Positions 9,424 through 17,400 of a DNA stretch of 32,096 nt are shown piece by piece. The notes beneath the pieces were generated by a model. It was given only the letters and a program-made list of their open reading frames with translations. It did no database searches and was not told the DNA's origin. This DNA comes from Xanthomonas nasturtii (lineage in GTDB: Bacteria; Pseudomonadota; Gammaproteobacteria; Xanthomonadales; Xanthomonadaceae). Within the stretch, counting starts at the first letter, position 1. Every line of letters begins with the position of its first letter. The stretch lies in NCBI RefSeq assembly GCF_001660815.1, contig NZ_LYMI01000043.1:1-32096 (forward strand), written 5' to 3'. The position numbers and the translations under genes are program-made.

Positions 9424-10179
9424 GTGTGCTTCCTGGCCGATGGCAGTGTGCGCGACCGGCAGGGACGGGTGTTGATCAGCCAGGGCGAGCCGGCCATCGA
9501 CGACGATGCGCAGGTGCCGTATCCGCCGGATGCGATCGAACGGCGGGCGCACCACCTGGCGCAGCTGAGCGCGCAGGGCATCCGTGTACCGCCGAGCTTG
9601 CCACCGGTGGCCGGCGAGGGCGAAGCGAGGGTGCGCGACGCGGCGATGGTGACGCTACGCATGCTGGCCTTGTTTGCGGTGGCACTGCGTGCAGAGATGC
9701 TGGCGGCCGGCGATACGCCGCCATCGTTGGAGGAGGTGGCGGCGCGTCTGCCCGGCGCAGCGGTGGCGCTGTCGCCGCAGGAGCGCGCCTTCTTCGCCCA
9801 GGCAGCACCGGATGCGCAGGCGCTGGCCAACTTCGGCTGGCGCTACGAAAGCCTGGCCGTGCTGCAATGGGCCCTGGGCTTGGCGGCTGCGCTGCCGGAA
9901 CCGGTCGCCCCGTGCGACGTACCGCTGGCTGCCCAGCGCGCGCTGGACCACGCAGCCGCCGCGGTGCGCCCTGTGCGGGCGCTACGTCCGCTGCCCGAGC
10001 TGCTGGATGTGCTGGACCGTCACCTGCGCCTGCACTGGGCGGTGCGCCAGGCCGGGCCATCCGGTCAGCCGGTACCCGCCGGCATCGTGCCGGGCGTGGT
10101 GTACGAGCGGCATTACGCGCTCAACTGGCTGCTGCACTTCGAAGATGCCGAGTGGGACGAGGTGGATACGCCGACCTGA
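9424..10179 (+). CDS. DUF4272 domain protein, 5' end uncertain or frameshifted
   Basis: A 251-aa open frame if GTG 9424 is used. The segments AIERRAHHLAQLSAQGIRVP, RMLALFAVALRAEMLAAG, ANFGWRYESLAVLQWALGL and GVVYERHYALNWLLHF are characteristic of DUF4272 proteins as I remember them; their function is unknown. The same frame is open back to 9325, directly after the acetyltransferase stop, and codes for plausible family sequence (HFTFDVDDADFGALAQWA) that lies before any ATG or GTG. In another frame, 9311-9350 reads LAERQRRAVFCG, which could be the missing N-terminal piece. The gene may have lost one base near 9350, or it may start at a rare codon. The coding nature of 9370-10179 is clear. Confidence 0.75.
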   Translation: MCFLADGSVRDRQGRVLISQGEPAIDDDAQVPYPPDAIERRAHHLAQLSAQGIRVPPSLPPVAGEGEARVRDAAMVTLRMLALFAVALRAEMLAAGDTPPSLEEVAARLPGAAVALSPQERAFFAQAAPDAQALANFGWRYESLAVLQWALGLAAALPEPVAPCDVPLAAQRALDHAAAAVRPVRALRPLPELLDVLDRHLRLHWAVRQAGPSGQPVPAGIVPGVVYERHYALNWLLHFEDAEWDEVDTPT

Positions 10180-10277
10180 GCCGGCAGTGCTCCGATCCCG
10201 GCGTCGAAGCGCGGGCGGAGCGCCGGCAATGACGATGCGTTGCGTTAGCCGCCCCTGGCCTCAACCCAAGGCCAGAG

Positions 10278-10312
10278 GCAGCAGCGCTGCAGACCGGCCA
10301 CAGCGCTGCTGC
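10278..10312. terminator. Hairpin between convergent genes
   Basis: A perfect 12-bp inverted repeat, GCAGCAGCGCTG (10278-10289) with its complement at 10301-10312 and an 11-base loop, sits between the stop of the DUF4272 gene and the stop of the minus-strand yceH remnant. No T run follows on either strand. Position between convergent genes suggests a shared transcription end. Confidence 0.45.
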
Positions 10313-10334
10313 TGCCGGCTGCTGACCGTCGGGA

Positions 10335-10542
10335 TCAGGCGCCGGCCGCGTCCAGCCGTGCCTGTACCGCAGCCAGTGCATCCTGCAAGTCGGCGACCGT
10401 GGCTTCCAGTGTCTGCACCCGCGCCTCCAGTTCGCTGGTGTCGCTGCCGCTGCGTGTGCTCGGTGCGGCACGCGCCGCTGCGGCTTGCAGTGCTTCCACA
10501 TCCAGCTCGCCGCTGAGCAGATGCGCATAGCGAGGGTCGGCA
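10335..10542 (-). pseudogene. C-terminal remnant of a yceH-like (UPF0502) gene cut by the transposon
   Basis: Minus-strand reading gives an open frame ending in TGA at 10335-10337. It translates as [20 protein letters not shown], then an alanine-rich stretch and a short coiled coil ([20 protein letters not shown]). [12 protein letters not shown] followed by a short coiled tail matches my memory of the C-terminus of Xanthomonas UPF0502/DUF480 (YceH) proteins. The frame meets a stop codon just beyond the GGG of the transposon terminal repeat at 10543, so the remaining two thirds or so of the gene are missing on this side. The 5' part should lie beyond the right end of the transposon, outside this window. 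Confidence 0.65.
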
Positions 10543-10580
10543 GGGAATCGTTACGTACAGGGCCAAAAACCACCTAAGCG
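10543..10580 (+). repeat. Left terminal inverted repeat of the Tn3-family element
   Basis: The sequence starts GGGAATCGTTACG and runs through an A-rich core to CCTAAG at 10572-10577. This is the usual plan of Tn3-family ends (G run outside, TAAG inside, about 38 bp). It lies about 50 bp beyond the transposase stop codon and exactly where the yceH reading frame breaks. The partner repeat is not visible. A 5-bp target duplication would begin as GGCAG (10538-10542), but this cannot be confirmed. Confidence 0.65.
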
Positions 10581-10628
10581 ATTGAAACACAATGATAAAG
10601 GCTTTGTCCCGATAGCGGATCTCCCCGT

Positions 10629-13622
10629 CTATGGGGCCTGTTCAAGGACTTTCGCTGTATAGCTCAGCGGCGCCACTTCCCTATCAAGGTCGAGATGGTA
10701 GTCGCCGAAACGATTGATGTGGCTGGTCCGATACGGCGACAGGCCGGCCAGGATCTCGGGCGTCAGTTCAATCCCCTCCTTCCGCATCTCAGCCAAGGTC
10801 CGGCTCATGCCCTCCACGTTGTGGAGGATGATCATGTTCGCGACCAGCTGGCTGTACTTGATGATCTTGCGCTGCTCGTGTTGGACGTTCTCAGCAATGA
10901 TCCCCTGGCTGCCAAAGAACACCCATTTTACGAAGCCGTTGTACTCCTCGCTCTTGTTGGTCGCAGCATGGATCGTTTTCCGAATCTCGTTGTCATCGAT
11001 GTAGCGCAGCAAGAACAGCGTTCGGACGGCCTTGCCAAGTTCCCGGAAGGCGAAGTACAGCTTGTTCTTCCGGCTGTAGGTGCCCAGCCGGCGCAGGATC
11101 GAGGACGCGGTGATTTTCCCCAATCGGATTGAGATCACCACCCGCAGCATGTCGTGGAGATGGGTCGCGATCAGTTGCCAGTCGATGCTGTCTCCGAACA
11201 GTGCCTGGATGTTCTTATAGGTCCTGCCAGGTTCGGGCCGAAAGAAAGTCAGATCCTTGATGTTTCGTATCCTGGGCATCAGCTGGATGCCCAGCATGTG
11301 GGCCAAACCGAAGACCGGGTAGCTCTGTGCCTGCGTGTCGCCATGGACGATCTCAGGCTGGATGTCGGACGTGTTGGCCAGCAGGCCATCGAGGATGTAG
11401 ATGCCCTCGTGCACGCCACAGGGAATGAAGTGGCTGAACAGCGCCACATATTTGTCGGACACATGGTAGTAGCCGATGCCGCCGTAGCCGCCATAGCGGA
11501 TGTGGTACTCCGACAACAGGTTGTCCTCGTAGACGCTCCATTTGGTGCCATCTGCTGAGGCGCTTTTCCCGCTGCCCCAATAGCCCGGCAGGTCGAATTT
11601 GTTGTAGGTATTGATGACCTCCACGATGGCCTTCTCAAGCACATCCTCGGTCACGTATTTCAGGTTCAGCCAAGCAACCTGGCGCCGGCTGAAGCCCTTG
11701 ATCGACCGCGCCGTCTGCGTCGGACCCAAGTTGCAGCCATAGCAAAATAGTGTGGTGATCACACGTCGGGGCAGATCTTCGACTTGGCTCCCGGTGCCGG
11801 CGATCGGGTGGAAAAAACGGTGCAGATCCAACCATTGGCTGGCATCGATCAGCACATCGACGATGCTGGACTCTGGAAGCCGTTCGGCGATGAGGCGATC
11901 CACGGTGGTAATCGCGCTGGAGACTTCGGCGCGTTGCCCCTTCCGCAGCACCAAGCGCCCATCCAGGATGTCCGCATGCACGTTCTCCGGGAAACGCGCG
12001 TCGACCTCATCGGCCAAGGCGGTCAATTGTGCGCGCAACCCCGCCGCGAAAGACTCGGCGTCGGTGGGCAGGCCTGACACCTGGCCATAGGCTTCCAGTT
12101 CCTGCGCCAAGGTGGCCTCATCGACCAGCTGCTCGCGGTAATCATCAAAGCGCTCGCTGCTGGGAATGAAGAGATCTCCGGATTTCAGCTCGTCTTTGAC
12201 CTGCACCAGCACGGCCAGCTCAAAGTACTTCCGGTGCATCCAGCCGGCGCCGGCCGCGCTGGCCCGCTTGCCGAACACGTGCTGACGCCAGAGCTTGGAC
12301 ATCCAGTCGAAGTCCTTTTCTGGGTCCAAACCGAGGGAAGCGACCTCGATCAGCTCACGACGCTGGTTGCGCAGCGAGAGCACGGCTGCGATCAACGGCT
12401 CCATGCCGGCATCGTGGCTGGTCGCCCGCAAGTTCATCAGCTCCAGCCCATTGAACAGCAGCGGCCTGACCACGCCATAGGGCTGCAGCATGAAAGGCAG
12501 GTAGTTCTTGCCGGCGTAGGCCATATGTTCTTCGCATTCGGCCAGCAAGGTCGACACTTCCGCTTCCAGGCTGTTGTCGATGGCATCCACGCGCTGACTA
12601 TCGCTGCCGTCGAGCTGATAGGCCTGCAGGATCTCCTTGAGCTGGCCGATGAGGAAGTCGGCCCGCTTGGCATGTTCGAGCTGGTATGCCAGCAGCTTCT
12701 GCTGGGCCGTGTTCTCCAGCCCGCGCACCTGCTTGATGAACAACTCGGCGGCATCATCCAGCGTCTTGGCGTGCTGGGCGCGAATGAAGATGGTGGCCAG
12801 CGCATAGCGCTTGTCCTCAGCCAATTCGGCCAGTTCGCTGGCGTCATAGGCCCGAGCCATTGCACGGAATTGCTTGAGCTTGGGCACCGGCACATCGATA
12901 GGAGGCAGTTGGTCAGCCAACTGCTGCAGCATGCGGATGTGCTGCAGATAAAAACGAACTTCCTTGTTGGTCGGCCGGCCAGGCTCGCGCTTGAGCGATT
13001 GCCAGCCAGTAAATCTGGAGCCTTCCGGTGCGCGCAGCAATTCGTCAATGAGCGCGCGCGTGGCAGGCGTCAGTGCGTGACTGATGCTGCGGTAGTACCC
13101 CAAATTGACCCGCTCGCGTGCGCCAATGGCGGCCAGCTCCAGGGTGCGGAAGCCTGGCAGTTCGTAGCGGTGGTGCACCAGCTCTTCGAGCAGGACGTTC
13201 ACGATGTCCGGGATAGTGTGTTTGGTCTGTGCTGCTCCGGTGGCCACTGTGTCCAGCCAAGACAACCCAGCTTTGTCCAAGGGACGCACCCCAATGAACT
13301 GCCGCAGCTGCGGCATATGCCGGCGCTGGCTGCCGGAGGCGTCATAGCGTTCGAGCTGGTCGGTGTCCAATACGCGCCCGAGTCGGGCGGCCTTGGCGAT
13401 GTGCTTCCGGATCCGCTCGGGCACTTCGGCCAACACTGTGAAGTAACCCAAGCGCTGGAAGAGCTTGAGATGGATCAGCACCGCCAGTTGCGGACCCGGC
13501 TGGGTGGTCAGCTGCTTGGCGAATGCAATCTCAGCGGCGGTGGGGGTATAGATCTCCTCCAGTTCCTTGGCGGTGGGATCAGGCTTCAGTCGCGGGTAGG
13601 CGGTCTCGTGAAGGGTAGCCAT
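10629..13622 (-). CDS. tnpA: Tn3-family transposase TnpA
   Basis: A 997-aa replicative transposase, full length for the family. The N-terminal half (MATLHETAYPRLKPD onward) is the DNA-binding part that recognises the ends. The RNase H-like domain is in the C-terminal half. The DDE triad can be placed at Asp691 (ASADGTKW), Asp762 (VHGDTQAQ) and Glu892 (NKSEEYNGF), with spacing that agrees with Tn3 and Tn4430 transposases. The signature segment GIIAENVQHEQRKIIKYSQLVAN follows. No frameshift is seen, so the transposase is probably active. It is the last gene of a leftward set, 23 bp after the recombinase gene, with only a weak ribosome binding site of its own. Confidence 0.96.
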   Translation of the reverse strand: MATLHETAYPRLKPDPTAKELEEIYTPTAAEIAFAKQLTTQPGPQLAVLIHLKLFQRLGYFTVLAEVPERIRKHIAKAARLGRVLDTDQLERYDASGSQRRHMPQLRQFIGVRPLDKAGLSWLDTVATGAAQTKHTIPDIVNVLLEELVHHRYELPGFRTLELAAIGARERVNLGYYRSISHALTPATRALIDELLRAPEGSRFTGWQSLKREPGRPTNKEVRFYLQHIRMLQQLADQLPPIDVPVPKLKQFRAMARAYDASELAELAEDKRYALATIFIRAQHAKTLDDAAELFIKQVRGLENTAQQKLLAYQLEHAKRADFLIGQLKEILQAYQLDGSDSQRVDAIDNSLEAEVSTLLAECEEHMAYAGKNYLPFMLQPYGVVRPLLFNGLELMNLRATSHDAGMEPLIAAVLSLRNQRRELIEVASLGLDPEKDFDWMSKLWRQHVFGKRASAAGAGWMHRKYFELAVLVQVKDELKSGDLFIPSSERFDDYREQLVDEATLAQELEAYGQVSGLPTDAESFAAGLRAQLTALADEVDARFPENVHADILDGRLVLRKGQRAEVSSAITTVDRLIAERLPESSIVDVLIDASQWLDLHRFFHPIAGTGSQVEDLPRRVITTLFCYGCNLGPTQTARSIKGFSRRQVAWLNLKYVTEDVLEKAIVEVINTYNKFDLPGYWGSGKSASADGTKWSVYEDNLLSEYHIRYGGYGGIGYYHVSDKYVALFSHFIPCGVHEGIYILDGLLANTSDIQPEIVHGDTQAQSYPVFGLAHMLGIQLMPRIRNIKDLTFFRPEPGRTYKNIQALFGDSIDWQLIATHLHDMLRVVISIRLGKITASSILRRLGTYSRKNKLYFAFRELGKAVRTLFLLRYIDDNEIRKTIHAATNKSEEYNGFVKWVFFGSQGIIAENVQHEQRKIIKYSQLVANMIILHNVEGMSRTLAEMRKEGIELTPEILAGLSPYRTSHINRFGDYHLDLDREVAPLSYTAKVLEQAP

Positions 13623-13645
13623 TGGATCCGAAGGTTATGAGGGGA

Positions 13646-14917
13646 TCAATCCCAATGCCGGCCGTCGTCTGTATTGAGAGACGCTTCCAGGAAACACTGG
13701 TGCGTATCGGCCATGCGGTGCATGTCATCGAGCAACGTGGCCAGGATTTCATCCAGATCCCGATCGGGATCGGTGGGAACAGCTAACCGGTACTCGCTGC
13801 TGGCGGTGTTCAGACGCACAGCCTGGAACGGAGCCAAGCAGATATCTTCAATCCGGCCCCGGGCCTTGGCCGCGCCGCGGCCCGCGCGGGCAAACGGGGT
13901 CAGCACCATGCGCAGACGGAGCTGCAGCGCAGATTTACTCTCGGGTGCCGGCAGTGCCATCGCCGGTACCGGCGCGGTTGGACTGGGTAGGCTCGCTTCA
14001 ATGCGGTCCCGGGCAAACGGGTCACGCCCATTCAGGTAGCGCATGGCCGACTGCACATCGCGCCAGCCCACGTACTCCATCAACGCCTTCATGTCCCAGC
14101 CTTGGTCGTTGGCCCAGCTGGCAAAGCCTCGACGCAGCGAATGGCTACTGTGGAGCCCCGCATCGGCAAAACCGGCACTGGCCAGCAACTCGCGCAGCAG
14201 GCGCACCAAACTGTTGGGATGGAGCCCTTCAGCGCTGACCTGGCCCCATTGGTTGACCGCCCGAAACACCGGCCCTTCTTGCAAGTCAGCCGCCTGCAGC
14301 CACGCTTGGGTCGCCTCCACCGGACACAGCCGCGATAACGCCGGCACCTTATAGGTGACGCCGGCCGCCTGCCGATCGCCCTTGCTGCGCGGCAGGAAGC
14401 AGGTCATCCCCTGTCCCGGCACTAGCGTGAGGTGGGCCACTTCCAGACGCAGCAGTTCATCGCCACGGAAACCTCGCCAGAATCCGAGCAGCACCAGCGC
14501 TCGGTCGCGTTGATGGCGCAGCGCCGCCGCTCCGTCGCCGCGGGCATGCGCCGCAGCAATCGCTGCAGCCAACCAGTCATCGAGCTCGACCAGCCGCCGA
14601 ATCTGGAGCGGCGCGGCTTGCTTGACCTGCCCGGGGTGCAGGGTCTGGATGCCTTTGAGCACCTTGCGCACCAGCGGCGACCGGGTGGGATCGACAAATC
14701 CGTGGTCGCGGTGCCAAGAGGCGATGGCGGCCAGGCGCTGGCGAAGGGTGCTGGTGGCCAGGGTCTGCGCATACGCGGCCAGGTATCGGGCCACGCTGTC
14801 AGGTGTCGCTGGGAGGTGGCCTTGCCACTCGACTTCAAAGTGCCGCAGCGCCGACGCATAGCTGCGCACCGTGTTCTGGCGCGTGGCCGCATCGAGGTAG
14901 CGGTCCAGTTCGGTCAC
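13646..14917 (-). CDS. Cre-like tyrosine recombinase with extra C-terminal domain
   Basis: A 423-aa site-specific recombinase, the likely cointegrate resolution enzyme of the transposon; no serine resolvase is present. GTG 14917 is chosen because its GTGA overlaps the TGA stop of the MerR gene. The frame stays open upstream but there lies out of frame over MerR. The core-binding domain covers about residues 1-95. The catalytic domain has Arg151 (GFRGDEL), Lys179 (RSKGD), His259 and Arg262 (HSLRRGF), Trp285 where many relatives have His (YVGWRD), and Tyr294 (AMRYLN); this R-K-H-R-W-Y set is Cre-like. About 120 residues follow the catalytic tyrosine, including a basic stretch near 334-356, which is unusual. 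The extension does not resemble a domain I know. Confidence 0.9.
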   Translation of the reverse strand: MTELDRYLDAATRQNTVRSYASALRHFEVEWQGHLPATPDSVARYLAAYAQTLATSTLRQRLAAIASWHRDHGFVDPTRSPLVRKVLKGIQTLHPGQVKQAAPLQIRRLVELDDWLAAAIAAAHARGDGAAALRHQRDRALVLLGFWRGFRGDELLRLEVAHLTLVPGQGMTCFLPRSKGDRQAAGVTYKVPALSRLCPVEATQAWLQAADLQEGPVFRAVNQWGQVSAEGLHPNSLVRLLRELLASAGFADAGLHSSHSLRRGFASWANDQGWDMKALMEYVGWRDVQSAMRYLNGRDPFARDRIEASLPSPTAPVPAMALPAPESKSALQLRLRMVLTPFARAGRGAAKARGRIEDICLAPFQAVRLNTASSEYRLAVPTDPDRDLDEILATLLDDMHRMADTHQCFLEASLNTDDGRHWD

Positions 14918-15327
14918 TGGCGCGTGGCCTCCACAGCGACCGGCTGCCGCAGGGTCGACAGAATGGTGCATTCCGCCCGCTGCCCGCCGTGGCAACTGGC
15001 AATCACCCGTTCCAACTCGCTGGCCATGCGCTGCAGGTCGGCCATGCGCGCCCGCACGTCCGTCAGATGGCTGCGTGCCAGCCGATCCACGTCGCCGCAC
15101 GAAAGCTCCTCATCGCCGGCCAGCTGCAGCAGGCTGCGGACCTCCTCCAGGCTGAAGCCTAGGTCCCGGCCGCGCGCAATGAAGCGCAGCCGCTCGATGT
15201 CGGCCGGGCCATAGACCCGGTAGCCATTGCCCGAGCGCCCCGGGCGCGGCAGCAGGCCGATCCGCTCGTAATAGCGGATCGTCTCCAGGTGGCATCCACT
15301 GGCGTCGGCAGCCTCACTGATTTTCAT
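14914..15327 (-). CDS. MerR-family heavy-metal-responsive regulator (PbrR/CadR/ZntR type)
   Basis: A 137-aa transcription regulator. The N-terminal winged helix-turn-helix (MKISEAADASGCHLETIRYYERIGLL and NGYRVYGPADIERLRFI) is typical of MerR proteins, followed by the dimerisation helix. Metal-binding cysteines are Cys77 (start of the helix), Cys112 and Cys120 (CHGGQRAEC). The three-Cys arrangement is that of regulators for Pb, Cd, Zn or Hg, but the seven-residue Cys loop differs slightly from the ones I remember for MerR and PbrR, so the metal is not assigned. It is divergent from the PbrT-type gene with the operator between them. Its TGA overlaps the GTG of the recombinase by 4 bp, so the recombination genes lie in the same transcription unit. 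Confidence 0.92.
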   Translation of the reverse strand: MKISEAADASGCHLETIRYYERIGLLPRPGRSGNGYRVYGPADIERLRFIARGRDLGFSLEEVRSLLQLAGDEELSCGDVDRLARSHLTDVRARMADLQRMASELERVIASCHGGQRAECTILSTLRQPVAVEATRQ

Positions 15328-15338
15328 TCGTAGTACAC

Positions 15339-15369
15339 TTGACTCCGTAGTAGCTACGGACTTTACGCT
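15339..15369 (+). promoter_or_regulatory. MerR-type promoter and operator
   Basis: A -35 box TTGACT (15339-15344) and a -10-like TACGCT (15364-15369) are separated by 19 bp, longer than the usual 17 and characteristic of MerR-activated promoters. The spacer contains the perfect dyad CCGTAG-TAG-CTACGG (15345-15359), which extends with one mismatch to 15342-15362. It lies between the divergent MerR gene (start 15327) and the permease gene. It should serve as the repression/activation site for the rightward genes and probably for autoregulation of the leftward merR-recombinase-tnpA set. Confidence 0.85.
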
Positions 15370-15417
15370 GAGCTCGTATTCGCCGCCACTCCGGCCGCGC
15401 CGCTGCGTGTGACGACC

Positions 15418-17376
15418 ATGCCACTGCCCATCTCCTTGATTCGCTACTGCCTGATTGCCTTGCTGATCGGCTGGGTTCTGCCCGCTTCCGCTCAGGCGGA
15501 GCCTCCCACAGCAGACCTGCGCCAAACGTGGCAGATGCTCGATTACATCGCGGTCGACTACCCCGGCGCGGTCCAGGCCGGCCGCGTTATTGCCCCCAGC
15601 GAATACGCCGAAATGAGCGAGTTTGCTGGCGCCGTCCGCAGTCAGCTGGCGGCATTGCCCGGTGGCCCGAACCAGCAGGAGCTGACGGCCCAGGCCGACC
15701 GCCTAGTCCAGGCGGTGGCAGAGAAGGCCGACCCTGCGCAGGTAGCAACGTTGGCGCGCGGGCTCGGCACGGCGCTGTTGGCCCACTACCCGATCGGCGC
15801 GGTTCCGGCGAGCCCGCCGAAAACCTCCCAGGCCGCGTCCATCTACAGCCAGCAGTGCGCGGCCTGTCACGGCCCCACAGGTCACGGTGATGGCCCCGCC
15901 GCGCAAGCGTTAAGTCCGCCGCCGATCGCGTTCACCGATGCCACTCGCGCCGCGCAGCGCACCCCGCTGTCGTTGTACGAGGTCATTTCCCAGGGTGTGC
16001 CGGGTACCGGCATGGTCAGCTTCTCTGGGCTGTCAGAAAGTGATCGCTGGGCGTTGGCATTCTATGTGGGCAGCTTGGGGTACTCCTCGCAAGCCAAGGC
16101 TCAAGGTGAGGCGTTATGGCGCACCAGTACGGAGGCCCATGCACGCATTCCCACCCTCGAATCGCTGACGCGCACGCGGGAAGCCGATCTTGCCACCACG
16201 ATGCCCGCTGATCAGGCAAACGCGATCATCGCCTACCTGCGTTCGCAGCCACAGGCTGTCAACGAAGCGGTACCAGGAGCCGATCGCTTTGCGGTGGCGC
16301 GGCAGCAACTGGCCGCCAGCCAGCGCGCTTACGCTGTTGAGGACCTGGCTCAAGCCAAAAAGCTTGCGCTCTCGTCCTATCTGGATGGAGTAGAGCCGCT
16401 TGAGCCCACGCTGGCCACGCGCAATCCGTCATTGCTGCGAGAGATCGAAACGGCCATGGCAGGCTACCGCGCGCAGCTGGACCAGCATGCGCCCGCGGCT
16501 GACGTTGCCGGGCAGGCAGCGCAAATTGCCCAGCTGTTTGATCGGGCGGACTTGGCGCTGCAGGACACCCGAATAGGCGCCAGCACCGCATTTCTGGGCA
16601 GCTTTACCATCCTGGTACGCGAAGGACTGGAGGCGCTGTTGATCGTGATTGGCATCGTGGCGTTCTTGCGTAAAGCCGAGCGGTCTGATGTGTTGCCGTA
16701 TGTGCATGCGGGTTGGATTTGCGCGTTGTTGGCAGGTGCAGCTACCTGGGCAGTGGCCACTTACTTTGTTGATATCAGCGGTGCGAACCGGGAAGTCACT
16801 GAGGGCGTCTCGGCATTGTTCGCTGCCGCTGTCCTGCTCAGCGTAGGCATCTGGATGCACCAAAAGAGCCTTGCAGGACGGTGGCAGGAGTACCTGCACG
16901 CCAAGCTGACGACCGCGCTGACACGGCGCTCGGCTGTTTTTCTGTTCATGCTGGCCTTTGTCGCGGTGTACCGCGAGGTGTTTGAGACGATCTTGTTCTA
17001 CATCGCGATGTGGAGCGACCAGGCGTCCACCGCCATCCTCGCAGGCCTGGTGGCGGGAATCGCGGTGTTGGCCGCGGTGGCGTACTCGATGCTGCGCATG
17101 AGCAGGCGACTGCCGATTAGCCGGTTCTTTTCGATCAGCTCGATTCTCATCGCGGTGATGGCGGTCATCCTGATCGGTAAAGGCGTGGCCGCGTTGCAGG
17201 AAGCCGGCTGGATCTCTCAAACACCGCTCGCGTTGCCGCGCATCGAATGGATCGGCCTGTATCCCACCTGGCAGTCGCTGCTGGCGCAGGTATTGGTAGG
17301 CACCGCCGCCATCGTGGGGTTCCTCGCCAATGCTCGTTCCGGTGTGCGTAGACAGCCAGGCGCAAACGAGCAATGA
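15418..17376 (+). CDS. pbrT: FTR1-family metal permease with cytochrome c motif (PbrT-like)
   Basis: A membrane permease related to the iron permease FTR1 and to the Pb(II) uptake protein PbrT of metal-resistance clusters. ATG 15418 is taken (652 aa); GTG 15409 is an alternative. The N-terminus is a signal peptide (cleavage near ASAQA-EPP). A long periplasmic part carries a c-type haem motif, CAACH, at about residue 147. The C-terminal third has about seven membrane segments with two metal-binding signatures: REGLEA near residue 401 and REVFET near residue 519, both matching the R-E-x-x-E motif of FTR1. The gene lies directly behind the MerR-type promoter. Uptake by an induced permease combined with export by the next gene is the known layout of pbr-type systems; the actual metal is not shown by the sequence. 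Confidence 0.9.
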   Translation: MPLPISLIRYCLIALLIGWVLPASAQAEPPTADLRQTWQMLDYIAVDYPGAVQAGRVIAPSEYAEMSEFAGAVRSQLAALPGGPNQQELTAQADRLVQAVAEKADPAQVATLARGLGTALLAHYPIGAVPASPPKTSQAASIYSQQCAACHGPTGHGDGPAAQALSPPPIAFTDATRAAQRTPLSLYEVISQGVPGTGMVSFSGLSESDRWALAFYVGSLGYSSQAKAQGEALWRTSTEAHARIPTLESLTRTREADLATTMPADQANAIIAYLRSQPQAVNEAVPGADRFAVARQQLAASQRAYAVEDLAQAKKLALSSYLDGVEPLEPTLATRNPSLLREIETAMAGYRAQLDQHAPAADVAGQAAQIAQLFDRADLALQDTRIGASTAFLGSFTILVREGLEALLIVIGIVAFLRKAERSDVLPYVHAGWICALLAGAATWAVATYFVDISGANREVTEGVSALFAAAVLLSVGIWMHQKSLAGRWQEYLHAKLTTALTRRSAVFLFMLAFVAVYREVFETILFYIAMWSDQASTAILAGLVAGIAVLAAVAYSMLRMSRRLPISRFFSISSILIAVMAVILIGKGVAALQEAGWISQTPLALPRIEWIGLYPTWQSLLAQVLVGTAAIVGFLANARSGVRRQPGANEQ

Positions 17377-17400
17377 AACAACACAGCAGAGGACCAGGAC

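Noticed and set aside
12234..13640. A 468-codon plus-strand open frame opposite tnpA
   Set aside because: It is a shadow of the transposase gene; the tnpA frame carries the family motifs and DDE residues.
14918..15100. Extension of the recombinase frame upstream to 15100
   Set aside because: This part lies out of frame inside the MerR gene. The GTGA overlap at 14914-14917 gives a natural start and a normal N-terminal domain.
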